The position numbers were made by a program, and so were the translations under genes. From CAYSBE01 sp964429245 (lineage in GTDB: Bacteria; Bacteroidota; Bacteroidia; UKL13-3), in NCBI GenBank assembly GCA_964429245.1, contig CAYSBE010000013.1, forward strand, positions 1 to 34,492: 34,492 nucleotides of DNA, written 5' to 3'. Below are positions 1 to 6,835 of the stretch, piece by piece; the first letter of the stretch is position 1, and each line of letters begins with the position of its first letter. Below the pieces are notes generated by a model. The model saw only the letters and a program-made list of their open reading frames with translations. It did not search any database and had not been told where the DNA came from.

Positions 1-804
1 ATTGATATTACCAAAGTGCCCGGCTCGGGCGACAATGGCCGCATCGTAAAAAAAGATATTGAAAACTTTAAAGGTGCACCTGCCGCAAAACAGCAGGTGA
101 TACTACCTTCAGTAGTAGGTCAGGAAAGCTTTGAAGAAGTGAGTGTATCGCAAATGCGCAAAGCCATTGCTCGCAGGCTCACTGAAAGCAAAAACGGAGC
201 ACCTCACTTCTACCTCACCATGAGCATTGTGATGGATAATGCCATTGCAGCCCGCAAAGCCATGAACGAAATAAGCCCTGTTAAAATTTCAATGAACGAT
301 ATTGTGGTGAAAGCCGTAGCGGCCTCACTGCGCAAACATCCTGCAGTAAATTCATCATGGCTTGGCGATAAAATACGTTTCAACCACCACATACACGTGG
401 GTGTGGCTGTTGCTATTGATGACGGCCTCATTGTGCCGGTTATCAAATTTGCAGATAGCAAAAGCATTTCTCACATCAGTGCAGAAGTGAAAGAATTGGC
501 CGATAAAGCCAAAAACAAAAAACTGCAACCAAGCGAGTTTGAAGGCAATACCTTCACTATCTCCAACCTGGGCATGTTTGGTATTGACGAGTTCACGGCA
601 ATCATCAATCCGCCTGATGCGTGTATACTGGCAGTAGGTGCTGCTAAAGAAACCGTGGTAGTAGAAAACGGACAAATGAAAGTAGGCAACGTGATGAAAG
701 TAACCCTTAGCTGCGACCACCGTTCGGTGGATGGTGCAGTAGGTTCAGCTTTCCTGCAAACCCTGAAAGCTTACTTGGAAAATCCGGTGACGATATTGGT
801 GTAA
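1..804 (+). CDS. pdhC: Pyruvate dehydrogenase E2 (dihydrolipoamide acetyltransferase), 3' part
   Basis: This is the E2 core enzyme of the pyruvate dehydrogenase complex, which moves the acetyl group from lipoyl-lysine to CoA in the cytoplasm. The reading frame is open from base 1, so the start and the lipoyl domains lie outside the window. The first 25 or so residues look like the peripheral E1/E3-binding domain (VPGSGDNGRIVKKDI). The remainder is the catalytic 2-oxoacid acyltransferase domain, with the DHRSVDG motif near the end; its catalytic His is encoded at 718-720. The ending LKAYLENPVTILV is typical of pyruvate rather than 2-oxoglutarate E2 proteins, an inference from memory of the family. 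The final codons are repeated at 1274-1298. A hairpin terminator follows. Confidence 0.93.
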   Translation: MDITKVPGSGDNGRIVKKDIENFKGAPAAKQQVILPSVVGQESFEEVSVSQMRKAIARRLTESKNGAPHFYLTMSIVMDNAIAARKAMNEISPVKISMNDIVVKAVAASLRKHPAVNSSWLGDKIRFNHHIHVGVAVAIDDGLIVPVIKFADSKSISHISAEVKELADKAKNKKLQPSEFEGNTFTISNLGMFGIDEFTAIINPPDACILAVGAAKETVVVENGQMKVGNVMKVTLSCDHRSVDGAVGSAFLQTLKAYLENPVTILV

Positions 805-805
805 C
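781..805 (+). repeat. Direct repeat copy 1: 3' end of the E2 gene
   Basis: The last seven codons of E2, its stop codon and one further base recur at 1274-1298 with 23 of 25 bases identical. The two mismatches (CCG/CCT and GTG/GTA) both fall on third codon positions, so both copies read NPVTILV-stop. Confidence 0.85.
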
Positions 806-831
806 TAAATGTATTGCGTTTAATAACAGAT

Positions 832-853
832 AAGGGGGCTATGCCCCTTTTTT
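832..853 (+). terminator. Rho-independent terminator after E2
   Basis: A short G-rich/C-rich hairpin (AAGGGG paired with CCCCTT, or GGGGC with GCCCC around a TAT loop) is followed by a run of Ts. It lies 28 bases after the E2 stop codon. Confidence 0.75.
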
Positions 854-870
854 CTTTAAATTACTTTTTA

Positions 871-1020
871 TCTTGACCTTTCGACTTCGCTCAATTCAAG
901 TACAGAAAATAATTTGATTACCATTTTTTGCAAAAAACAATTTAGACTACATAACTAATCCGCTTTCAGTGCAATCTCTTCGTACTTTTGTCTTGACACA
1001 AAAGTACCAAAAGGTCAAGA
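871..1020. repeat. Inverted repeat, 10-bp arms
   Basis: TCTTGACCTT at 871-880 is the exact reverse complement of AAGGTCAAGA at 1011-1020. The pair encloses the smaller hairpin at 982-1007. This could be the boundary of a small non-autonomous repeat element, but no target-site duplication is obvious. Confidence 0.55.
982..1007. repeat. Perfect hairpin (10-bp arms, 6-base loop)
   Basis: GTACTTTTGT and ACAAAAGTAC pair perfectly around the loop CTTGAC. No T-run follows on the plus strand, so this is not a normal intrinsic terminator. It looks like the core of a dispersed repeat or a structured RNA element. Confidence 0.65.
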
Positions 1021-1273
1021 CTATAGATATATCTTGGTGTCTTTAATTGCTGCTTGTTCTCACGCAATGAAGTCGACCAATCTGATCTTGGAAGCTTCGC
1101 ATGCAATATAAACAAGGCCTAGCGCTCATTGCTTACTTTTCCCACCGCACACAAGCAACAAAACAGACACTGGCAGATATATCTAAGGTCAATCCTTTTT
1201 ACTTGATATAATAGCGGACTTACAATAGAAGTAACCCCAAAGTTTAGGCCATAGCGTTATTTTTATTTTCGGA

Positions 1274-1298
1274 AATCCTGTAACGATATTGGTGTAAC
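1274..1298 (+). repeat. Direct repeat copy 2: displaced E2 gene tail
   Basis: This is a second copy of the E2 3' end, coding NPVTILV and a stop, and it lies 493 bp downstream of the first. It is not attached to any open frame: similarity fades immediately upstream of GGAAATCC. A second terminator (1319-1349) follows it, mirroring the arrangement behind the true gene end. Confidence 0.8.
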
Positions 1299-1318
1299 CC
1301 ACCTCATAAAAAATCAGA

Positions 1319-1349
1319 AAAGGCTAACCATTAAGGTTGGCCTTTTTTG
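1319..1349. terminator. Terminator shared by convergent transcripts
   Basis: AGGCTAACC (1321-1329) pairs with GGTTGGCCT (1335-1343) with one T-G wobble. It is flanked by A and T runs on both sides, so it can serve plus-strand transcripts and the minus-strand manganese operon that ends at 1395. Confidence 0.8.
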
Positions 1350-1394
1350 TGTACGAACGAACGAAATTGATAATTGACTTCCATGTAAATCGCT

Positions 1395-1874
1395 TTACGG
1401 ATACACGTTTTTTAGTTTCTTTACGATTTCAAATACGGCCGGGCATACAGGTACATTGTTAAGGGTTTCTTTAAAAATGGTGTGCATTTTGCGCTGGTTG
1501 GTATGCGGATACTCTCTACATGCATTTGGTCTTTGTTCATATACACTGCAATAATTATCCGCTCCCAGAAACGGGCAGGGCACCGATTGCAATACATAAT
1601 CATTGTCTTCGTCTACCCGCAGGTATCGGGTAATAAACTCAGCCGGTCTTACGCGAAAATGTGAACTGAGTCGCTCAATATCTTTTTGTGTAAACAGCGG
1701 GCCGGTGGTTTTGCAGCAATTGGCACACGTAAGGCAATCTATTTTTTCAAATGCCTCATCGTGCAGTGCTTGAAATTGCTGGTCTAAATCTCGAGGCGGA
1801 TGCTTCTTCAACTTATCGAAAAATTTTTTGTTTTCAGAATACTTTTGTGTTGCCTTTTTCTTCAATTCATCCAT
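1395..1874 (-). CDS. YkgJ-family cysteine cluster protein
   Basis: A 159-residue cytoplasmic protein with the cysteine signature of the UPF0153/YkgJ family of putative zinc/iron-chelating proteins. A CxxCxxCC cluster (CLTCANCC) lies near residues 48-55, and a second group follows in CPFLGADNYCSVY and NACREYPH. The N-terminal 45 residues are lysine-rich and probably helical. The biochemical role of the family is not established. The ATG start is separated by 3 bases from the stop of the upstream Nramp gene, so it is the last gene of the mntR-mntH operon. A link to metal handling is suggested by both the cysteine cluster and the operon. Confidence 0.85.
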   Translation of the reverse strand: MDELKKKATQKYSENKKFFDKLKKHPPRDLDQQFQALHDEAFEKIDCLTCANCCKTTGPLFTQKDIERLSSHFRVRPAEFITRYLRVDEDNDYVLQSVPCPFLGADNYCSVYEQRPNACREYPHTNQRKMHTIFKETLNNVPVCPAVFEIVKKLKNVYP

Positions 1875-1877
1875 TAG

Positions 1878-3755
1878 CTATCCCTTTACAATCAATACTG
1901 GAATATTCACATTATGCCTAACCGAATCAACAGTTGAACCAAATATAAAATCTTTAAATGCTTTATGTCCATGCGCACGCATAATAAGCAAATCGTAATT
2001 TCCCTTTTTGATTATATCAGTTATGGCTTTTGTTGATTTTCCAAATCCCAATAACGCGTTTACGTTGTAACCCTGTGTGGCCAATTTTTGTTGGTAGGAG
2101 TTTAATTGCTGTTGGTCATAAGAAGTTTCAGCATCAGAAATTTCGGCACCTAGGTGTATGGCACCAGCCGTTTCCACCACATGAATTAAGGTGTAAACTC
2201 CTTCTTTTCCACCGAGTGATAAAGCTTCACTGATGGTTTTTTCATCTTTATCAGAAAATTCAACTGTCATGGCAATATGCTTGTATGGTCTTGCTTCATA
2301 CAGCATCAAATCAAGGCCATCGGTGTGTGGCACCACCTTGCGTGTTGGCACATCCACACGAAACAAGGGTAAAACAATAATATACACCAATAGCCAAGCA
2401 AGGTAAGCAGCAGCCAGTAGCACAATGATTTTTACCCATAGGTAATGGTTTTGAAGGGCTTCAAACAAACCTGTAATTTCATCAATTACCAGTTTAATAT
2501 TTAGCGTGATAATTATGGCAGCAACCAACCAGGCAAAAATGGTGATAAGTCTTTTTGTAGCAAACTCGCCCATTATTTTTTTACTGCTGTTGAAATGAAT
2601 AAGCGGAACCACGGTAAACCCAAGTTGCATGCTCAGTACAACTTGACTCATTATAAGTAGATCGCCCATACTTTGGTCGCCATAAAAATAAATAGCTGCA
2701 ATGGCAGGCATAATAGCCAACAAGCGGGTAACTGATCTGCGCAACCATGGACTTACTCGTAGGTTGAGGTAACCTTCCATTACTATTTGTCCGGCAAGTG
2801 TACCGGTGATGGTTGAGCTTTGCCCTGCAGCTATCAATGCAATAGCAAATAATGTGGGGGCCAGACTTCCAAATAAATTTTGCAAAAGCAAATGCGCATC
2901 TTGAATATCACTTACCTGATAAAATCCTTTGTTGTAAAATGCTGCGCCTGCCAAAACCAATATCGCTGCATTTACAAAAAATGCAAGATTCAAGGCAATG
3001 GCAGAATCAATAAAATTAAACTTAATGGCTTTACGCAACCCGTCTCTGTCTCTCGGAAAATTGCGTGTTTGCACCAAAGAAGAATGAAGATATAAATTGT
3101 GAGGCATTACCGTTGCACCAATGATACCAATGGCAATATACAAAGCACCATCACTTAGTGTAGAGGGTACAAGCCCTTTGGAGATAGCCACAATATCGGG
3201 CTGCACAATGAGCATTTCTAATATAAATGAAACCCCAATTACTGCAACCAAAACCAAAATAAATGCCTCCATTTTACGAATGCCTTTATTGATTAAAAAC
3301 AATAATAAGAAGGTATCAAATGCTGTGATGACAACACCCCACATCAAAGGAAGATTAAATAACAATTTCAATCCAATAGCCATCCCAATAATTTCTGCTA
3401 GGTCGCACGCAATGATGGCGATTTCGGCAAGCACATACAATGAAATATTTGCCCAAGGCTTATACTGCTGCCTTGATGCTTGAGCAAGGTCCCAGCCTTT
3501 TACAATACCTAAACGAGCAGAAAGTGTTTGCAGCAGCAATGCCATAATATTGCTCATGAGCAACACCCAGATGAGTTTATACCCAAACTGACTGCCGCCA
3601 GCAATATCGGTAGCCCAGTTTCCCGGATCCATATAACCCACACTTACCATGTAAGCCGGACCCAAAAAAGCAAGCAAGGTTCGCCAAAAGCCTTTTTTAT
3701 GGGCTGTTTGCACCGAGCCGTTAATTTCCTGCATCGATTTTTCTGAATGTTTCAT
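1878..3755 (-). CDS. mntH: Nramp-type Mn2+/Fe2+ transporter fused to a universal stress protein domain
   Basis: An inner-membrane proton-coupled divalent metal importer of 625 residues. The Nramp core (about residues 25-450) has the DPGN motif at 43-46 in the first membrane helix and AxxMPH at 214-219 in the sixth. In the known structures Asp, Asn, Ala and Met at these places bind the metal, so Mn2+/Fe2+ selectivity is expected. Residues 491-625 form a cytoplasmic UspA-type domain ending in FGSTVDSV and IPVLIVKG; the usual GxxG part of its nucleotide motif is altered (RAHG). Ordinary MntH is about 410-450 residues, so the extra domain is real. Its ATG overlaps the stop of the regulator gene upstream by one base. 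Confidence 0.95.
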   Translation of the reverse strand: MKHSEKSMQEINGSVQTAHKKGFWRTLLAFLGPAYMVSVGYMDPGNWATDIAGGSQFGYKLIWVLLMSNIMALLLQTLSARLGIVKGWDLAQASRQQYKPWANISLYVLAEIAIIACDLAEIIGMAIGLKLLFNLPLMWGVVITAFDTFLLLFLINKGIRKMEAFILVLVAVIGVSFILEMLIVQPDIVAISKGLVPSTLSDGALYIAIGIIGATVMPHNLYLHSSLVQTRNFPRDRDGLRKAIKFNFIDSAIALNLAFFVNAAILVLAGAAFYNKGFYQVSDIQDAHLLLQNLFGSLAPTLFAIALIAAGQSSTITGTLAGQIVMEGYLNLRVSPWLRRSVTRLLAIMPAIAAIYFYGDQSMGDLLIMSQVVLSMQLGFTVVPLIHFNSSKKIMGEFATKRLITIFAWLVAAIIITLNIKLVIDEITGLFEALQNHYLWVKIIVLLAAAYLAWLLVYIIVLPLFRVDVPTRKVVPHTDGLDLMLYEARPYKHIAMTVEFSDKDEKTISEALSLGGKEGVYTLIHVVETAGAIHLGAEISDAETSYDQQQLNSYQQKLATQGYNVNALLGFGKSTKAITDIIKKGNYDLLIMRAHGHKAFKDFIFGSTVDSVRHNVNIPVLIVKG

Positions 3756-4411
3756 TATTTGATACGTACCAATATGTTTCGTGCTACTTCTTTACTTAGT
3801 TGTAACAATTTATTGTTTAGTTTTATAACCAGCGAGCCATCATACATTTCGTTTTCGGCAAGTTGAAAAATAACACCTAATGACAAATCAAGCTTATCAA
3901 GGTATTGAAGAAAAGAGGGTGAATGATCAACCACACCTGACATGATGACATTGGCTCCAACTTTCACTTCGGAGAGCACTTGAAAATTACTAACTTTCAC
4001 TTCTCCGTTTTTTCCGGGTATCACATCGCCATGCGGGTCGAATGCGGGAAATCCAAGAAACTCCTCGAGCCTATCTATTAGTAATGGCGAATCAATATGC
4101 TCAAGCTGTTCAGCTATTTCATGTACTTCGTCCCATCCAAAATTCAATTTCTCATGCAAAAATACTTCCCATAACCGATGCTTGCGAACCACCGAAACCG
4201 CGATTTTCATCCCTTTATCCGTAAGCATAACGCCTTTATACTTTTCATATTTCAGCATTTTTTTGTCAGATAATTTCTTCACCATATCCGTAACGGATGC
4301 CGCTTTGGTTTGCAGTTTATCAGCAATGGCATTGGTATTAACCGACTCCTGAGATTTCTCCCACAATGCATAGATGGCTTTGAGATAGTTTTCTTCTGCT
4401 AATGTATACAT
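3755..4411 (-). CDS. mntR: DtxR/MntR-family metal-dependent transcriptional regulator
   Basis: A 218-residue regulator expected to repress mntH when Mn2+ (or Fe2+) is plentiful. It has an N-terminal winged helix (residues 1-65, EENYLKAIYAL), a dimerisation and metal-binding domain with RKHRLWEVFL and HEIAEQLEH, and a C-terminal SH3/FeoA-like domain. Where DtxR has a metal-ligand Cys (Cys102) this protein has Glu, as in manganese-type MntR proteins. This favours Mn2+ but does not prove it. The ATG gives the standard family N-terminus. It is the first gene of the mntR-mntH-ykgJ operon, with a 16-bp palindrome and a -7 box immediately upstream, so autoregulation is likely. Confidence 0.92.
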   Translation of the reverse strand: MYTLAEENYLKAIYALWEKSQESVNTNAIADKLQTKAASVTDMVKKLSDKKMLKYEKYKGVMLTDKGMKIAVSVVRKHRLWEVFLHEKLNFGWDEVHEIAEQLEHIDSPLLIDRLEEFLGFPAFDPHGDVIPGKNGEVKVSNFQVLSEVKVGANVIMSGVVDHSPSFLQYLDKLDLSLGVIFQLAENEMYDGSLVIKLNNKLLQLSKEVARNILVRIK

Positions 4412-4415
4412 GCAG

Positions 4416-4423
4416 CAAATATA
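4416..4423 (-). promoter_or_regulatory. Bacteroidota -7 box of the mntR operon
   Basis: TATATTTG on the minus strand matches the Bacteroidota TAnnTTTG element exactly. It ends only 4 bases before the mntR ATG, which implies a very short leader or a leaderless transcript. Confidence 0.6.
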
Positions 4424-4430
4424 ACAAATT

Positions 4431-4446
4431 TTTAGACTTGTCTAAA
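4431..4446. promoter_or_regulatory. Palindromic operator for the DtxR/MntR regulator
   Basis: TTTAGAC and GTCTAAA are perfect 7-bp inverted arms around a TT spacer. The site lies just upstream of the -7 box, where the -33 contacts are expected, so binding would block RNA polymerase. The sequence resembles operators known for DtxR-family proteins. That the adjacent mntR protein binds here is inference. Confidence 0.7.
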
Positions 4447-4499
4447 TTTATTTTTAGGCTTATATATTTAATCGCATGCATTTATAAACTTTAAAGTTT

Positions 4500-4507
4500 T
4501 AGATTTG
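4500..4507 (+). promoter_or_regulatory. -7 box for the small membrane protein gene
   Basis: TAGATTTG matches TAnnTTTG and ends 10 bases before the ATG at 4518. I do not see a good -33 element. Confidence 0.45.
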
Positions 4508-4517
4508 TTCTCACATT

Positions 4518-4682
4518 ATGATTCTAAAAAAATTTATTTCCTATGTTACCTTTTGGAAAAAAGCCGAAAGTGATGACAAATCAAATCTTAACCTTAAGGT
4601 TATGCATGGTATCAACAAAATTTCCATTTTGCTTTTTCTGATGGCATTATCTGTAATTATTGTCAGACTTTTGCGCAGTTAA
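4518..4682 (+). CDS. Small single-pass membrane protein (DUF6728-like)
   Basis: A 54-residue protein with a basic, amphipathic N-terminus (MILKKFISYVTFWKK), a polar middle, the stretch NLKVMHGINKIS, and one C-terminal membrane helix (ILLFLMALSVIIV) ending in RLLRS. The NLxxMHGINxIS pattern followed by a helix is what I remember for the Bacteroidota DUF6728 family, whose function is unknown. Start choice rests on the only ATG and on a TAnnTTTG box 10 bases upstream. It sits alone between the divergent mntR operon and the peptidase gene 52 bases downstream. The family name is from memory and should be checked. Confidence 0.7.
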   Translation: MILKKFISYVTFWKKAESDDKSNLNLKVMHGINKISILLFLMALSVIIVRLLRS

Positions 4683-4704
4683 TCCTAGTTGGAATAATAT
4701 TTGA

Positions 4705-4712
4705 TAGATTTG
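4705..4712 (+). promoter_or_regulatory. -7 box for the zinc metallopeptidase gene
   Basis: TAGATTTG matches TAnnTTTG and lies 22 bases before the ATG at 4735. The same octamer serves the gene just upstream. Confidence 0.45.
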
Positions 4713-4734
4713 TCGAACAAATAAACAAACACTT

Positions 4735-5424
4735 ATGATATTTATTTTCATTGTATTCGCCATCTTGAGTATGGTAGTTAGTTATCGCTTTAAAAACAAA
4801 ATTCAAAAATACAGCGAAACACCGCTAACACGTAATTTGAGTGGTTCGGAAATAGCCGAACAGATGCTACATGATAATGGCATTATGGATGTGAAAGTTA
4901 TTTCAACCGAAGGGCAATTAACTGACCATTATAACCCTGCTAATAAAACAGTAAACTTGAGTCACGATGTATTTTATGGCAGAAATGCAGCTGCAGCAGC
5001 CATTGCAGCTCACGAATGTGGCCATGCGGTACAACATGCGCAAGCTTACTCATTTTTAAAATTTCGTTCAGCCATGGTGCCCGTGCAAAATGCCAGTGCA
5101 CGTGTATTGAATGTAATCATCATGGTAATGATGTTTGGTGGCATGTTTTTATTTAAAGCATTTCCATTCGAGATTGTATTGTTAACCATCATCGCGTGTC
5201 AGGCTGTCATTACTTTATTTAGTGTGATTACCCTGCCGGTGGAATTTGATGCAAGCAATAGGGCCTTGGCATGGCTTACCACCAATGGCATTGTGATGAC
5301 AAACGAAAGAGACATGGCAAAAGATGCGCTGAAATGGGCCGCTATGACTTATGTAGTTGCTGCATTGGGAGCCATTGCATCATTGTTGTATTGGGTAATG
5401 ATGTTGATGGGAAGAAGAGATTAA
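4735..5424 (+). CDS. Membrane zinc metallopeptidase, YugP family
   Basis: A 229-residue inner-membrane protein of the neutral zinc metallopeptidase family typified by Bacillus YugP. An N-terminal membrane helix (residues 1-16) is followed by a cytoplasmic or interfacial region with the zinc-binding HECGH motif at 93-97, two central helices (about 120-165), the family stretch LPVEFDASNRA, and a C-terminal helix (about 208-226). Length matches the family. Its substrate is unknown; the family is assumed to be proteolytic because of the HExxH motif. It is a single-gene unit with its own -7 box upstream and a hairpin terminator at 5454-5479. Confidence 0.9.
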   Translation: MIFIFIVFAILSMVVSYRFKNKIQKYSETPLTRNLSGSEIAEQMLHDNGIMDVKVISTEGQLTDHYNPANKTVNLSHDVFYGRNAAAAAIAAHECGHAVQHAQAYSFLKFRSAMVPVQNASARVLNVIIMVMMFGGMFLFKAFPFEIVLLTIIACQAVITLFSVITLPVEFDASNRALAWLTTNGIVMTNERDMAKDALKWAAMTYVVAALGAIASLLYWVMMLMGRRD

Positions 5425-5453
5425 GAATTAAATATTTTTATAACCCGGAAAAT

Positions 5454-5479
5454 CACAGCGTTACTGCTGTGCTTTTTTT
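5454..5479 (+). terminator. Terminator after the metallopeptidase gene
   Basis: CACAGC and GCTGTG form a 6-bp stem around GTTACT, followed by a C and a run of seven Ts. From here to 5719 I see no gene or clear element. Confidence 0.7.
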
Positions 5480-5719
5480 GTTTTCCCTCCTTGCGTACTA
5501 TACCAAATATTTGCTTTCTTTGTTTTGCAAGTAAATTTTTCACGAGTGTGTAGTAAACAATATATTTTCATCATCACTTTATGGATATTCGGGGGATTCA
5601 GCTAGGGAAGTTTTATTTTTTAAAATCCTTAAGCTAACTTTATGCTTTATTGAACCCAAAATATGACTTTTAGTTTCAAAATTTTAATCCCTAGTTTGAA
5701 TTGCTAAATTGAAAAAGAC

Positions 5720-6601
5720 ATGAAAATAAAAGTTTTTATTTTCCTAATAGTAATTACTAATGTATGCAAGGCGCAACCGCCTTGGCGTGCAAAATTATAT
5801 GTAAACTTTTTTGATACTAACAACCAAATAGTCACTGACACAGTCTGGTTTGGATTTGATAGTCTTGGTGCAGAAGGTTATCAGGAAGGATTGGATATAA
5901 TAGACACTAACCTACAGTGGAACAAAGTTTATGGCTCTGACGAAATTATTAAGAACCAATACAATACATCATGCCCAAATATGCGTACAAATATTGTATC
6001 ACATACACTAGGATATACATGGTTTAAATTTTTTGCACTAGGTAATATTAAATCTATTGGATGGGACTCTTCAGACTTCAATTATATGGTTGATAGTGGG
6101 TTCAGATTGACACATGCTACTGTAAGTAGTTTAAGTGGTTGGATTGTTGGATATCACATTTCAAAAATGAATATTAAAAGCGAATGGGTTGATAGTCCAG
6201 GAACTCCTGAAATACCCATAGCATTTTTTAACACACCACCTTTTGAAGTTATTATGGAAGAAGAGCTATCTTCATTTTGTACAAGTTTACTCCCAATAAA
6301 TAGAATAGGATTCAGATTCGATATTATTATAAGAACAGGACCAACTATGTTTAATAGCTTAACCAAGGGAAAAGTGCTATCACAATTAGTTAAATACGAT
6401 GCAACAAATAAAAAACTCTTTTGGGATGAGACATTTAATCCAACTAGTATAAAAATATACAATTCTTATGGTGCATGTATAGAACAACAAATAAATATAA
6501 GTAGTCAACATACTGAACTCAATAATTTACATAACGGTATGTATTTTATACATATTAAAGGGGAACAATACGATCAAATACTCAAAATTATTATATTATG
6601 A
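5720..6601 (+). CDS. Secreted protein of unknown function with a type IX sorting tail
   Basis: A 293-residue protein that I do not recognise by its main body. Residues 1-18 are a Sec signal peptide (KVFIFLIVITNVCKAQ). The last 60 or so residues resemble a type A C-terminal sorting domain: SIKIYNSYG, then LNNLHNGMYFIHIKG, ending in QILKIIIL, which would send it through the type IX system to the surface or medium. The middle is rich in Asn, Asp, Trp and Tyr and suggests a beta-structured domain. Its codons are clearly more AT-rich than the neighbouring genes (one sampled 60-base line has 17 G/C, against 27 in porQ). It stands alone between terminators, which may point to horizontal acquisition. 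Confidence 0.8.
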   Translation: MKIKVFIFLIVITNVCKAQPPWRAKLYVNFFDTNNQIVTDTVWFGFDSLGAEGYQEGLDIIDTNLQWNKVYGSDEIIKNQYNTSCPNMRTNIVSHTLGYTWFKFFALGNIKSIGWDSSDFNYMVDSGFRLTHATVSSLSGWIVGYHISKMNIKSEWVDSPGTPEIPIAFFNTPPFEVIMEEELSSFCTSLLPINRIGFRFDIIIRTGPTMFNSLTKGKVLSQLVKYDATNKKLFWDETFNPTSIKIYNSYGACIEQQINISSQHTELNNLHNGMYFIHIKGEQYDQILKIIIL

Positions 6602-6698
6602 AAAATTTGCTCTTTCTAATTATAATCGCCAAAACAAACCGTCTCGGTTATTAAAACGAAGTGTTTGAGTTTGGGTAACATTCCCCGTAATTAAAACA

Positions 6699-6726
6699 AA
6701 AAGCCGCATAGTCGGGGCTTTTCTTT
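6699..6726 (+). terminator. Terminator 1 upstream of porQ
   Basis: AAAAGCC (6699-6705) pairs with GGCTTTT (6716-6722), followed by CTTTTTAT. It probably ends transcripts of the secreted-protein gene 98 bases upstream. Confidence 0.65.
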
Positions 6727-6743
6727 TTATTTAAACAATATTT

Positions 6744-6777
6744 AAAGCCTGCTGTTAATTATGGTAGGCTTTTTTTG
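6744..6777 (+). terminator. Terminator 2 upstream of porQ
   Basis: AAAGCCTGC (6744-6752) pairs with GTAGGCTTT (6764-6772) with one wobble, followed by a T-run. An ATG at 6761 lies in its loop, which argues against that codon being the porQ start. Confidence 0.75.
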
Positions 6778-6835
6778 TGCATTGTTTTATACTTTATATT
6801 CAATTAATTCGTTGTGTTGGTATCGATTTCTGTAC

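Larger units (their letters stand above)
854..1273. other. Gene-free interval rich in inverted repeats
   Basis: I see no credible gene here. The interval holds 10-bp inverted arms at 871-880 and 1011-1020, a perfect hairpin at 982-1007, and 11-bp inverted copies containing the palindrome AGATATATCT at 1024-1034 and 1175-1185. The octamer AAGGTCAA occurs at 1011-1018 and again at 1185-1192. Similar intergenic repeats are common in Bacteroidota, but I cannot confirm family membership from one copy. Confidence 0.6.

Noticed and set aside
3121..3483. 120-codon plus-strand frame opposite mntH
   Set aside because: It is antisense to conserved Nramp membrane helices, and its composition follows from the opposite strand; no promoter or homologue is evident.
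6761..6835. N-terminal extension of porQ from an ATG at 6761
   Set aside because: The ATG lies in a terminator hairpin, and the added residues come before a complete signal peptide that starts at the GTG at 6836.
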